Below, piece by piece: positions 23,295-35,889 of a DNA stretch of 64,000 bases. The stretch comes from Blumeriella jaapii. Taxonomy: Eukaryota > Ascomycota > Leotiomycetes > Helotiales > Drepanopezizaceae. The stretch covers positions 1 to 64,000 of the forward strand of contig VWND01000050.1 in assembly GCA_009599575.1 (NCBI GenBank), written 5' to 3'. The notes beneath the pieces are model-generated. The model made no database searches. It was not told where the DNA came from and was given only the letters and a program-made list of their open reading frames with translations. A program made the translations under genes and the position numbers. Numbering within the stretch: position 1 is the stretch's first letter; every line of letters starts with the position of its first letter.

Positions 23295-24590
23295 CGTCGC
23301 TGGTCCGGGGTCGTCGCACGCAAATGGTGGTGGGGGAGGGTGGGGAGGGGGGTGCTTGGGACGAAAGCGCGCGAGCTGGACGTGGCGTTGTTGCGGTCAG
23401 GTACCTGAGTATGTGCTGTACGTGCTGTATGTGATGTATGTGCTGTATGTGCTGTACAGTAAGCAAAGGAAGAAAGTACTGGTCAGACGCGTACTGTACT
23501 GTGCTGTACTGTATCTGTATCTGTGTATGTACAACAGTACAGCCACGGAGGGGCACGCAGAGCTGGGACTTGGGCCCCACTAACAACAAGTACTGTGAGA
23601 GGGGTCATCACATTGCGAATCATTAAGGTAGCCATCGGTTTTTTGCAGCCATCTACCAAACGCAATGGCTATCTCTCAAAAACAACCGCATCCCAGCTCT
23701 TCGCACCGGTCGCCTCTTCTGCGCAGTTAACTTGCACCATTCGCGTGCGCCTCGCACTGGCATCATTTACTCACTGTACTGTACTGTACTGTACGAGATT
23801 CATCCATTGGCCTTCTCATCTACAGCACGGTACTGTACTGTGTACCACTGTACTGTAGCACCAAAGAAACCGCAGTACAGTACTGCACAATGTGTAGAGC
23901 CAAAGTCCGAGCCACGCCCCGAGGACTCTTTCTCGCCATGTGCAGTACTGTACTGTACAGTACAGTACAGACGCGTGTGCAGGTCCTCTTCTGTCCAAGA
24001 TATTCATTCCCCCGATGCCGCAGCCCCGAATGCGTGCGAAGACCTCGACGCCGGGCGGAACGTGGACGACGTCAGCGAGTTGTGTCGCAGGCTCAAGAAG
24101 GGAAGTAAAAGAAGAAAAGTAAAAAAAAGTAAAAAAAGCACCTCTCCGACGAGCAACGGGTGGCACAAACACGCCTCCTCTTCAGACCCGCGTCGCACGT
24201 CCCCGAGGCATCTCAAGAGCAGGGGAAAGATGCGCGGGTTTCATTGAGATTGTGATTCCTCTGCTTGTTTGCTGTGCTGCCATCTATCTACCTCCCTATC
24301 TTCCTTCCTATGAGTGTGATGATAGCGCGCAAGCCCCCCATGCCTTTTCTCGCCAAAGTCGTATCAATCTCGTATTGCATATCCCAAATGTACCTATCCA
24401 CAAGCGCACAACATGTTCCACTCCATTACTTCCCCGTATGGACCATCGTGAATAACGCCCTGAAATGCACCCAAGTCACACCGCCCAACTACCCAACCTA
24501 TCTATGCAAGTGCAGTGAAAGGGTATCAGTATGCAAGGTAGAGAAACAAACAGACACGGCCGCCAGCGCGCCTCCTTCCCAGAGATGGTT
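23295..24590. other. intergenic, dense in TACTGTAC/GTACAGTA words
   Basis: Between the parvulin start and the 3' end of pus7. TACTGTAC-type words cluster at 23398-23530, 23773-23800, 23828-23885 and 23943-23970. No gene is recognised. Confidence 0.6.
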
Positions 24591-27500
24591 CTATCGGTCA
24601 ACGTGGAACTCAGGCACGTAGGTCTTGACGCCACCGGTCTTCATGAGCTCGCGCAGGGCCATGGTGGCGTACTGGCTCGATCCCAGGGAGAACTTGAAGG
24701 TGGCTGCAATGCGTGGGTTGCGAGGGTGCAGGGATTGCTTAACGCCGTTCTCGTCGATGTGTGTCGGGTAGGCTTCGTGTTCGATGGGACCCGCGAGCCA
24801 CTTCTGATGAGGAGTCGAGGTGATGGCGTGTGGGTCCTTAGAGTCGACATCCATGGCTGAGGAGGTGGGAGCATGAGGCTCGGTGGTGGACTTATTCTCA
24901 ACTTCGTCGATATCCATGGCCTGACTCGAAGGGACGGGCTCGGGGGCATGGGGATGAGCAGCCTTCTCGCTCTTGACCTCTGGCGAAGCAGGAAGTGAAA
25001 CAGCGCTGGCACTTGCCATAGAATTATCGGAGCCAGCAACCTCAGATCGCCCCTCGGTCTCGCCGGGTTTCTTCTCGTTGTGGATGATGGTGTGCTTGAT
25101 GCCGGTCTTCTTCTTCCAGCTCTCAGTGCTGGTCTCGATCCAGGTCTCCTTGATGACGGCAACGAAATCCTCGGGGTTGCTGAGCTTTCGCTCGAGAGCG
25201 GCAGCATCAGCGGAAGCCTTGTCTGCGGCAGGCATGTTATCTGGGAGTGACTTCCATGCTTGCAGAGCGGCACTGTTCTTGTATTTCTCCTTCATCTCAC
25301 GGGCCTCTTGGGAGATTTCGCGGCGAACATTGTTCTTTCTGTAATGATTCGTGTTTGGGCCTGAAGATTTTGCGTCGCTCGCGGCGGCAGGTTGGGCTAC
25401 AGGCCTGAGTGCAGGCTTTCTGAAGAAAGGCTCCATATGGTTCTCGCCGCGAGATTTTGCCAACTTTTGTACATCAGTTTCGACAAGTTCCTCGAGAGCG
25501 TCGTAGTAGATCATGGTCTCGAAACTGCAGTCCTTGATCTCAGCCATGACCTTGCGGTAGCTGCCGCTCAAACTGAATTCCTTGTTGCGTCGGCGCATGT
25601 TTCCGGGGTCAATTCCGCCACCGCGCTGACTGGACATGAATGTCTTATAGAAGTCGCCAATATCGTTGGAAGGGTAATTGATATCGAACCCCGGGAGTGG
25701 GAGCACAATGTCAAAGATGGTGTACTTGCCACTCGCAGCCTCAGCGGCCGTCAACGGGCGGGCACGCTGGTAGACGTCGTCGCGGGAGACAGCGGCATCG
25801 TCAGCGGCTGCGTGAACAACAACTTCCCCGCTCTCATCAACTTCATCGGCTGGGGCGGCCTCATGAACGACAAACACAAGGTCTCCTTCGACAACCTTGT
25901 TGCCGTATCGGGACCAACGCTCACTGGCAACTGTGTTCCAAACCAAGGATTGGTATGCATGAACGTACATGCTTCGGAGGTTGCGACTGACACACATGAT
26001 TGCACCTTCATAGTCGTACTGGCAATTTCTCTTCATCAGGTGTCGAATAATGGCTGTCTCCGCAGAGAACATTCGCGGCATGTCGTCAATGTATTTCTTC
26101 GGGCCACGGTTGCGGAAGGTCTCGATGGCAATAGCGCGAGAGAGATCATCCCCTCTGCCGCTTCTGTCGCCATACGAGTGTTCACAACCCGATGGCTTTG
26201 GCGGACCAATGATATCCTTATTGTAGGTCAAAATGGCATCGACAGCACCCTTGAAGTCGCCACTCAAGATCTTGAGACCGACTACATCGGTTCCAATGCC
26301 GAAGGTTCCAAATCGCTGGAGGCCGAAATAGTTGATAAAGCCATGCTCTTGCAAATGCTTCACAGCCTGACCGACAATCTTGTTACCACGCTCCAGCCTG
26401 GACTCCGTCGTCAAGTGTTCATCATCACCGAAGTGGCAATCGCGAAGGGTGATGACGAAGTGATTTCCGGAAAGTTCGCCAAGCGCAAGAGGGTGCTTCT
26501 CGTACTTGAAGTTTCCAACGCGAGCAGCCCAAAGATTTTCGTTCAGTTGAGCAAGGCGCTCTGCGGGCTGGCGGCGGACACTGACGCGCTGAACGGTGAT
26601 AGCTCTGCGGTCTTTGGTACCGGCAAATGCGAAATCTCTCGGCTTCATACCAAGTCGCATGGACAGGTACGAAACGACCTCCATCGTATCTTTGTTCTCC
26701 TTGTAGAGTGAGAAATGCAGATACTCTCCACCAAGGTCTTGCCATCCGAGCTTTCCAGTTGGTTGACCGTGTTGTTGCTGGCGGGGATTTCGGGTCTGAC
26801 GAACCACCTGTGTTTGAGAGTTTGAAGGAGTTTGGGCGGGTGGAGCCAGACCCTGAGCTTCGGTAGAGTTCCGAGCGCGCTGAGCCCGAGCATTGGCTTG
26901 TTGCCGAGCGGCAAGGTTGGCTGGCAACGCTTTCCATGAATTACCTCCCGAGGAAGCAAAGATCCAGATTGATCCAACGGCGGTATTTGTCGAGGTTTCG
27001 AGCTTCAATTCGAAGATTCTCTTGATAGCACTGTGGATAGGACTGCGGGAAGCTCTGTCGATGGGCTGTGTCTCTATGACATCGCCAGAAGATGAGGCTC
27101 TCGCATTTGGCTTAGAGAGGACCTCCTTGTAGAGGGTAATGATATCATTGGTCAAGGTTGGCCCAAACCACCCAACGAGAAGAGATTTGTCATCGGAGGC
27201 GATGACAGAATCATCTGAGGCACTACCATCACTCACAGGTGATTGAGCACGCTTGGGGGAGAACGCAGCCTCGATTGTCTTGGCTAATTGCGCATTGGAC
27301 TCCTTTGTAGGAGATTGCGGGCTTGTAGGGCGATCATCAGTCTTAGAACTGGAAGGGGTAACTGGGCGCGAAGTCGTAGAGAGGTCAGCCTGCCCTCAAA
27401 TGTTAGCATCTTCTTTCATTTCTCCGGTCAAATGATGGAAGAATGCGTCGGACGAGGGGAGAACTGAGAAGAGGGCAATGATCTGACGCGATTTACCTGA

Positions 27501-28506
27501 TCTGTAGCTTCGGTCTTGATCTTGATCTGTGTACCTGAAGCAGTAACATTTCCTTTCTCATGCTCGTCCTATGGGGCATGTCAGATGAGGAACTCGTGCG
27601 CAGAAGCCATGTCAAGGCGAAGCTGCCACTGACCTTGGAAAGCGAATTGCAGGTAGATTCAGCAACAGAGGTCTCTGGTCTTTGTGAATCACTCGCGTCT
27701 CTCTGCCATACCGTCAGCATCTGGATCTGGGGTTTGACAAGGTGCCATCATGTAGGCTGGGAGTTGGGTTGCGCAAAAATGTGCCGAGAAAAAGACAAGA
27801 AGACGCCACAAAGATCACCATAGCGATTGGTGCAGGGCGCGCGGCTTGAATGAATGCGAGAGACAGAGAGCACGTGCGTACCTTGCGAGCATTGATGGCA
27901 GCGGTCTTCCTAACAGGAGCCCGGTCGTCTGTGAGGTGGCAGATGACTCCATCAGGAGTGATCTCAAAGACTTGGAAGTCGGTGTATCTGAGACGCGCTG
28001 TTAGCAATGATCATATGAAGAGACACAAGTTTGCGACGAGCTCTCCCAGTGTCGTGTGCGCTCTGGGCGCTCTGGATTCTCGAGCCAAGCTCTTGTGATC
28101 AGCCGAGAACCCAGCGACAGTGAGACTGCGCGACATCTCGGACGCCGGAGGTGAGCTTCGTCGAGAGGGATGAGGGCAGTGTAGCGTGCGCATACCTGGT
28201 CTTGAGCGTTCCTTGGAAGCCTGGGTTGTTCTCGTTCACGAAGCACTTGATACCGACTTGGAGCTCCTTTTGGATTTGAGCGCCGTCGCCGGCAAAGATG
28301 ACTCGGGTAGACATGTCTTCCATCTTTGCGGAAGCAATGTTTGTTTGTGGCTGCGACGCCGCTGGGTCAATCGGGGTGTGTACGGAATGAGAGTTGGTGA
28401 TGGGGGTTGGGGTTGTGGTTGTGGTTGTGGAGGAGGGGGAGGGGGAGGTTTTGAGCTTTTTGTGTGGAGGCTCCAGTGCCGCCTGATTGTGGTCGGAGCT
28501 AGTCAT
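24591..28506 (-). CDS. pus7: tRNA/mRNA pseudouridine synthase Pus7 (TruD family)
   Basis: Five exons (28506-28196, 27987-27882, 27702-27634, 27568-27497, 27389-24591) join in phase to about 1118 aa. The N-terminus has a basic stretch (PPHKKLKT) that may be nuclear targeting. The TruD catalytic loop FAGTKDRRAITVQRVSVR lies near residue 440 with the nucleophilic Asp in GTKD. GLQRFGTFGIGT and YQSLVWNTVASERW are further family motifs. Pus7 modifies U35 in tRNA-Tyr, U2 snRNA and UGUAR sites in mRNA. It is longer than the yeast protein (676 aa) because of the N-terminal exons and acidic or low-complexity inserts (for example near 970-1080). The small exons 3 and 4 code for a non-conserved linker, so their borders rest on splice sites and phase only. 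It ends PEFHVDR-stop. Confidence 0.93.
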
Positions 28507-29110
28507 GGTAGACGAGGGACAATGGTTAGGGCTGAGGGTGTTTCGTCGTGTTTGGCAATTCGACAATTCGACTTTCTTTTCACGCGCGCGTCGTTGGGGG
28601 TTGGGAGCTCCAAGGCGAGTGAATAGTGCGTGTGTAGGAATATCAAAAAGTTGGGTGTTCGCGCCACACTTGCGATGTGGCGCACGCATCGGCGGCCGCT
28701 ACGGACTTTCGTGCCCCCGGGGCCGATCCCTCATTGGCTCTAAGGCCTCCACCTCTTCAACCTCACCTCTTCAACTCCACGTCTTCAACTTCACCTCTTC
28801 AATTTCACGTCTTCACTTCACGTCTTCAACTTCACGTCTTCAACTTCACATCTTCAACTCTACCTCTCCAACTCCATCTCTTCAACTCCACCCCTTCAAC
28901 TCCACCTCTTCAACTTCATCTCTTCAAGCTCACCTTCATCATCACTTTTCCACTTTGATACCCAATTCTCCCAATTCTCCCAATTTCCCCATCCTCTATT
29001 CTCCGCCACTCCCGAACCAGTCCCTCTTTACTCGGGACGGTAACTCGGCTTTCGCTCCACCACCGTGTACTACGGGCCCCCGTTAGCCAGCAAAGACGCG
29101 GCAGACAGGA
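28507..29110. other. intergenic with CTTCAACTYCACC minisatellite
   Basis: Between the pus7 start and the 3' end of the SRA gene. About 180 bp is a tandem pyrimidine-rich array and nothing else is recognised. Confidence 0.6.
28752..28932 (+). repeat. CTTCAACT(T/C)CACCT minisatellite
   Basis: About fourteen imperfect copies of a 12-15 bp unit (CTTCAACTTCACGT / CTTCAACTCCACCT). The copies differ by point changes and have no unique spacers. Confidence 0.9.
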
Positions 29111-30914
29111 TCAAGATACGAGTCGAAGCGCGTCTGCACGTGACGTACCTTGATGATCCTCGCGTAGAGCTTTCGCCTTCAGAAACTGCTCTTTCTCCGT
29201 CCGTTGCTCTTCCTCAAAGACCTTCCATGCGCCAAAAGCCTCGTCTCCGTGGCGCTCCCGGTAATCCCGCCGGATCAAATCCTCGTACAGAGCCCAGTCA
29301 TCTAGCTGTGAGGGTTTGGGGACCTGCAGCACGGCGTTGAAGGACCGCTGGCCAGGAACCCGCTCTAGCATGAGTGAGTATCGATATGTGTTTTGTGTTT
29401 GGTCCAGAAGCCGGTGGCTGAATTGCCTGATGTAGAATCTGCCTTCTCGTAAGTGGCACATCGACTGTGTGTGGTTAGAGCTCTCTCACAGTCCATCATA
29501 CCGAACCCCAGCTGCCGGAGCCCACTTGCTTCTCAGGTTGCAACCTCTCAAGATTCGGATGGGGCGCCGGCAGGTCATCAGACTGAAAAACATGTCCTTC
29601 TTCTTTCCTACCTTGGTATAGTCGATCAAGTTCAGCGTCGGACCATTGACTTCCTGTCCAGTCAACAACGCCAGAGCGACCACGCCAGCTTTGCCAGTCG
29701 TAAGTGCGCTGTCAACTGAGCGGAGTCAGCGGCTTCCTCAGCAATTGATCATACCAGATGGACTACCTGGTCCAACAGCGCCGTCACGATAGGCACAGTG
29801 CAGATTTGGCCACCAATCACCTGGGTTGAGGTCTAGGCTTCCTGCGACGTCTGGGCATCTCGGGCTGTTTACGATCCACGTGTGCTCCTTATCTTCCATG
29901 GGAGCAAACGTCAGGCCTTGCAGAATTCCACATCGCATCATCTCCTCGGTGCGAATCTTGTCGATATCGGAGTACAGCGTTTTGAAGCGCCGCTGCCACT
30001 TTCGTTCCAACGATCGAACTTTAATGAAGATTTCACTGAGCTTCGATCTTGGATCTGCGTTCGTAAGAAGCTTGGATCCCAAGAGCTCCTTGATGAGCTT
30101 TTCAACATGCGTGCTGGTAATCAAGCCAAGTTCGGTCGTTGGGTCTGGAGACCCCTCTTCCTGTAAGAGCGCCGTGATGACCACATCGAGCTCGGCAACA
30201 CACTCTCCAGAGATTGTGCCGCTGCTCTGATGCGCTATTAGTCTCCAAACTTGTCGGAAGAGGATGTCATACCTTCAAAGCTGCTCTCACGGAGTCTGTC
30301 AGCTCGCGTATCTCATCATACAGCCACTCTCCTCCCTCCGAGGAGGCATGCGACCCAAACGACTTTGCCGATTGAACAGAGTTCGCAACGGAAGCGGCTC
30401 TAGTGATGTTCTGAGGAGAGTTGAAGAAACGCGATGGTGCTACGCCATATCAACCCCAGTACCAAGAACTCTTCGACTCCGCTCACTCACATAGTTTTGG
30501 GGTCTTCAAGAAATCCGTGCCGCCGTCAACCACGACGCCGTGATCCTCGATGCTACCAACCACATTTCCCACCTTGTTGTCTCTGCGCGGCGTCCCTGGT
30601 ATGAGTAGAGGCCGGCTGTGGTCGATGAGCACAGTCCTGTCCTCGAGAGTCGCCGGCGTCGGCTCCTCCTCGTACGGACTTGGCTCTTCACTTGTAGACT
30701 CGGGGGTAGAGAAAGGCAGACCGTCGTCGAGTACCAGTTGCTCCGTCACCGTCGCAGTGAAATAATCCAGCCTCCGTGTGGTCGCAAGTTTCAGCACCCC
30801 GTCGGGCGGGAAGGGATCCAAACAGAGACAGCTTACGGAAGGAGACTTCTTGCTCTTGAACGGGTTCCGGAATGTGAGTTCTAGAGACCCGTAGCTGGAC
30901 TTGGATCCGTCCAT
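29111..30914 (-). CDS. SRA-YDG domain protein (putative modified-DNA reader)
   Basis: Five exons (30914-30491, 30439-30273, 30226-29767, 29715-29490, 29438-29111) join in phase to 534 aa. About 300 N-terminal residues contain no known domain: Ser/Pro/Glu-rich then helical (ELLGSKLLTNADPRSKLSE, VRSLERKWQRRFKTLYSDI). The SRA-YDG domain occupies about 325-470: PGDWWPNLHCAYRDGAVGP, a GVVALALLTGQEVNGPTL block, RRPIRILRGCNLRSKW, then VRYDGL and YRYSLMLERVPGQRSF. SRA domains in UHRF1 and plant SUVH proteins flip methylated cytosine out of DNA. No RING, PHD or SET domain is present. A good GTACGT donor at 29148 leaves open a different last exon. Role in this fungus unknown. Confidence 0.83.
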
Positions 30915-33326
30915 GTTGTTCTATGCCACGGAGCGGGCATCCCAGAATCAGGGGAAACCGAAACGTGCGCGACGCTCAACGTGCTTTGTACAGAGAAGGA
31001 GATCTTATCAACTTAGAAACGATGAAGCTGGAGGTTCGAGACATCAAGTTCTATCTGATTATGTCATTGGGTGTAGAGGAAAGAAGCATCACGAAAGAAG
31101 CATCACGCCTGTAGGTGTTTTTGGTCCAGGAAGGACCGACTCCATCCCACCCGAGGCGGCTTTACATCGAAGCCATCACAGTTTCGTTCATTTTCGATCG
31201 ATAGCATCACGGGACTGGCGTTTTGGCCAACTGAAATGTATATTTTAAGTGGCAGTATGGCTCCTAATCACGCCTTGTTAACATGGGTTGCTTCATCAGT
31301 ACATACCGTCAGTTGCAGTCTGTACTCAGACAGAATCTACTTCTAAGATGTACCTTACATAAAACCATTTCTCTATTGGCCGTATCTCGTTATACTCGAC
31401 ACATCATTTTATTCAAGAGGTCAGGTAATCAATTACGCGAACGTTCACGTGATAGAAGCGTTGCGGCTGAAGCCTTCCACGCTCCTTCGAATGCAATATA
31501 GCCTCTTAATCGAGGTACGCACATCTTCAGCGGTCGGCAATTGACGATGGAATGCTCAGCTGGCTTTTTTATTCACAGCCATCCCAATGGTTAAAGCCTA
31601 CAGCTGTTGGGTCCATCTCTGTTCTTAGTTTCACTGGCCAATAGGTCCCAGTCCCCCTCTGGCCATTGCCACCCACCTCACCCCCGCTAGCCTATTGTCT
31701 TCTGATTCTCAGGCCCGCAGAACTTGAGACGATAGAAAGTTTCTGCTACAAGAGGACTTGCATCATATGATGCAGTGTCTGTAAGCTAATCTTTGCGCAT
31801 GGATACAATATACTTCTGCTAACAGACGATTCTCTACTTACTGTAGGTGTGGGCGATCTAGAGCAAAGAAGAATTCCCAAGATTGTCTGTGAAACCAAGT
31901 CCCGACTCTGCGATATCACCGATGTAGGTCTTGGGAACTGTAAGTAGGAGATGGGAGATCTCGTTAAGCCCCAAGACCTGCTGTCTCCACACGCCGCTTC
32001 TGAGAGGAAACCAATGACGACGATTTCCGAAGATGAAACGTGGTTTTGTGCTACACGAAATGATACCGTGTAGCTTGTTACATCGTTACCAGGATAGAGA
32101 AGTATGGCCGGGCGGAGGTCAGACGCCACGATCCTTCCGCATTCTGGCGTGTGCAGATCATTTTTCAGACGCTCGGAATCTGCATTCACTTGCAGACTAT
32201 CACAACTTCATCGATCTATTCCTCCTGTCTTCCCCTCATTGCTTCTCTCGAAGTCGATCAGTGACGCGGCGGTACAAGATTCGATTTCTGCCGCCGACGT
32301 ATCACAGTATCTTGCCGCTGCCGCGGCTCTGCGCGAGTTACATACTTCTACAATCATTTTGTAGATGATAGTCGACGCGATACTAGCTAGCGAAGTTTGA
32401 TGCCATGCACGTCAGAATCCTCCTTCTTGTGATAGGCTGAACGTTGGTCATGGTCAGCCTCTAATAGTCTACTTCCTGGTGCAGCCCGAAGAGTTAACAC
32501 GACACAAAGAACTAGTAACTGTCTTTGCTCCTATGCTTTGCCAGTAAATACTCTATCTGTAGAGTACAGTGTACTCTCTGTATATCATTGCCTGTACTCT
32601 GCGGGCACGTGTTCAAGGATGCTGTTCTTGAGCGCTTATGCCAATCTGTTATTGGCCTCGCTTAAGCCCCTGACAGGCGGGTCTCCACTCATCGACATAA
32701 CAACATTCTTTGTTGCTCCGACTTCGACCCCTCCAAGAACATAGTTGATCCGATGTGGATTTGTAGGGCCATTGATCTATGACCAAGCGCGATATACCGC
32801 CTCTGAGTATGCCTCCCGTTGGCGAAAAAGCTTCTCTCCCAAGCAAGACTTCATTAGGATTTTGGCTATGCACCGATGCCATAGTCAACGGTCGCTCGGG
32901 CCCAGGTAAACACACCTTTTCAAAAATCTCTGAGTGCTCAGCTCATTGTGTTTGGCTGCCATGCAGCAGACTGGCATATTAGGGCGAGGCTTCCAAAAAG
33001 TGACCTTCTGCGGTGAGATGCAGCAGGGAATGTCTGCAGGGTGGTGTTGCTTTTCTGTCCGATTATCGAAGCTGCAGCCAGGCCTGCAAGTTGCCTGTAC
33101 TCGGTATATGATTTTCTGCCCATCCACCAGCATCTCCTCACATTCACATCCGGTTACGTTTCATTTGGGCTGGTCTTTTGTCTTTTTTTATGTATCTCCT
33201 TGAAAGAGCACTCTCTACTCATGCCCTCCAGCGAGGACGCGACTGGAAGGCTCAGCACTAAGACTCGCAATGGTTGTCAGCTTACCTGAATTCACTATGG
33301 ATCTTCAGGTCTGGAGGAAGTCGGAT
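30915..33326. other. 2.4-kb intergenic region, no gene recognised
   Basis: Between the divergent SRA gene and the first cysteine-rich membrane protein gene. Frames are short, many lack ATG and none shows a familiar motif. A CACGTG lies at 31446-31451. Decayed or lineage-specific genes cannot be excluded. Confidence 0.5.
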
Positions 33327-35189
33327 ATGGCCGTGCCAGCCGTCATAATCGCTGTCGTTCTTTTAAGTCCTACCACAGCGCTACAGGTTTCCCCGAATTC
33401 GGCTTGTTCTTCTTTGTGCATGGACAGCCTAACCTCAGACGCTTCTGATCCAAATGCCTCGAACACCTATGGATCTGACGTCGTGTGTAAGGATAGCGAC
33501 TACGCAATTAGCTCGATTGGGTACAAATTTGAGACTTGCCTGAACTGTCTTCAGGGGAGCAGTGCATCAAGTTCAAAAGAGAATGATCAGCAATGGTATT
33601 TTTGTAAGTCTCCAGAAAACAACCTGCCAAAAACTTTGCTAAGGCTGGCTTTGAAGACAATCTTCGATATGCTTTTAACAACTGCGTCTTTGGAACTACA
33701 AATTCCACCGATACGGTCTCGACGCAATGCTCATCCGATTCGGTCTGCGGTCATATCCACCCCGCCCTCGCTGATAGTATGGGGACCCCATCAACTGCTG
33801 ACCAGTACTCCTATTGCACATCCTACGATCACTCATTCATGGGGTCTGGCTTGGACCTTTGTCGGGACTGCCTCAAGCTCAACAACGAGGCCTCATATCT
33901 TGCCAATTGTATGTAGGGAGTAATAGAATTCAATTCTGGCATTTGCTGATCCATTAACAGTTCTCACTGCCCTTGAGGCAGGCTGTGTTCAAAGACCAGG
34001 CAGTGGCTTAGTGGTTGGACTCAACAGTACTGTATTCACCAAGAGTGAAGTCGCCATCACGTTTCCCAGAGACCCTTCGCCCAAGGACAAGCCAGAAGGT
34101 TTTTCTACAAGGTCGATCGTTGGGATTGCAATTGGATGCACGCTGCTACTGCTTCTCCTAGTTGCCACTAGCTTTATGTACCTGCGAAAACGACGGGAGA
34201 ATAAGCTTTGGAAAAGACTTCACGGCCCTCATTATAAAAGATCTGGTGCCCGGAATAATACTGCTCTGAATGGAGGAGCTTCCACTTCACCACAGAACTC
34301 TCCTCGGTTGAAGGACGACGCGCAAATTTCTCTCACTCCCAAAGTCAGAAATTTCAGCTTGTCAAAACAGCTTCCCCATCTAGCTGGACAATGGCATAGA
34401 GCTCAACCATCTCGAGAGACGTACTCTCCAAGTCTAGCACAATACCAACCACCGCAGCCCGTCGAGAATTCTGTACCAGCTCATGATGCCTACATCCCTC
34501 CAGCGTACACGCCACCGTACTTAGACACTACATCCTCTTCGTGTTTTCCGATGCCTCCATCACCCTCGCCAAAGGCGCCGCAACTATTACCTGCTATACA
34601 TCTCCAGCGAATATCACCTCCAGACACCGTATCAAGTCATCCACAAAAAACTTTACCTTCGGAACTCCAAGATTCGGGAGCTAGAGGAATGAGCGATGCC
34701 TCAAGCGTCCCTTCCAACGGGCAAGAAGCTTCAACGGGAAGAAGCGAAAGCAAAAAAGCAACATGCTCGCCAGCTTCACTAGGCTACGGGGTGCCTCGAG
34801 AAACCCCTAGTACCGCTCTCTCTAGCCATCCCCCCACACGCCCTTCTCGGACCCTAAGTCTGAGTACACGCAAGGCTTCCTTTCGTCTATCCTCAATGGT
34901 AACGCGTAGACCTTCCTCGGAAACGCGGGCCTCTCATTCCCGACACAACAGCACTATCCCAGCGTCACAGACCCAGAGTCTCGGCGAGAGACGGGCTTGT
35001 GTGCTCCCTCTCGTCCAGACGGCCGCTTCGGTAGCGAGAGCAGAGGAACAAGCTACGCAAGCCAGAGAGAGACATCTCAGAGCAGGACTAGGAGGAACGC
35101 AGGCCCACGGGCCCGAAGAGACCTCGGCCGTGGCGAACAAGAGTCCCTCGAGTGTTGCCAGCGAGGAGCTGTGGCCTGGCACCTACTGA
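33327..35189 (+). CDS. cysteine-rich single-pass surface protein with long cytoplasmic tail (paralogue A)
   Basis: Exons 33327-33603, 33657-33908 and 33961-35189 give 585 aa. MAVPAVIIAVVLLSPTTALQ is a signal peptide. In-frame ATGs at 33270 and 33297 would add residues before it, so I chose 33327, which aligns with the paralogue. The ectodomain (about 20-225) has twelve cysteines in the order CxxxC, C-x16-CxxC, C, C-x5-C, C, CxxC, C plus NxS/T sites. One membrane helix (SIVGIAIGCTLLLLLLVATS, about 229-252) is followed by a basic stop-transfer (RKRREN) and a 330-residue Ser/Pro-rich tail. The layout resembles fungal wall sensors, but there is no WSC domain. The same architecture and intron positions occur in the convergent gene at 35890-37304. 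Function unknown. Confidence 0.82.
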
Positions 35190-35889
35190 TCTCGACACGG
35201 CGACCTTGGCATTCTCAGTCCGCGCGCCGTTCTGGCTGTGAGTCTCGAGTTGAGCGTTGGAGTTTGGGGAGAGCCTCTGTCTGCTCTTGGGGCCTTTCTT
35301 CGCTCTTGCGATCTGTGGGCGGCGGAGGAGATTGGTTGTGATGGTGCAATTCGTTTGGTAGCTGTTTGGTCCTCGGAATCCATCACTTTGTCCTAACCTC
35401 CAAGATTTGCCTGGATCGTCCGCGTCCCGCGCGCGGCTTCGGCACTCTCCAAGATGCCTCGTAGTACTGTAGGACGCCTCACGCCGAATCCACTCCCACG
35501 GCTCACGCGCCTGTCACTTCGAGGAGTGGTTTCAGCTCGCTTATCATGGCGCGCGCTAAGATGGGAGTAAACAAGAATTCAAGTGGAACTGTCGTCTTCC
35601 CCCCGACCGCTGCACTTTGAGAGCTGACACTCAGCTTGGATGTAGACGTCTAAGATGATGCTGTATGTACGTAGGACGCTTTTGTTGTGCTCGCAGGTAC
35701 TGTACCTAGAGGTCGGTAGGAAGCAAGGGTTACGCAATGGCGATTTGTGTTTACAAAAATAGCCGATACACCCTTCGTCACCTGTCAACGAACCCAAAGA
35801 CTCCCGCTGAATGATTGTTAACCCATAGTCACAAGAATGAACCTAAATACAAATCTGCCATACCGAGACCGCAGCAGCCCTCTCCCACG
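35190..35889. other. intergenic spacer between the convergent surface-protein genes
   Basis: Shared 3' flank of the two paralogues. Nothing else is recognised, apart from a few TACTGTA words. Confidence 0.6.

Noticed and set aside
25392..26711. 439-codon open frame on the plus strand
   Set aside because: It lies wholly antisense to the conserved catalytic part of pus7; long antisense frames are common opposite GC-biased codons.
28752..28932. Pyrimidine-rich repeat open frame (Ser/Thr/Leu-rich)
   Set aside because: The apparent protein is only the translation of a 12-15 bp tandem repeat.
31746..32189. 147-codon minus-strand frame in the gap before the surface-protein genes
   Set aside because: It begins without an ATG, has no recognisable motif and no clear splice partners.
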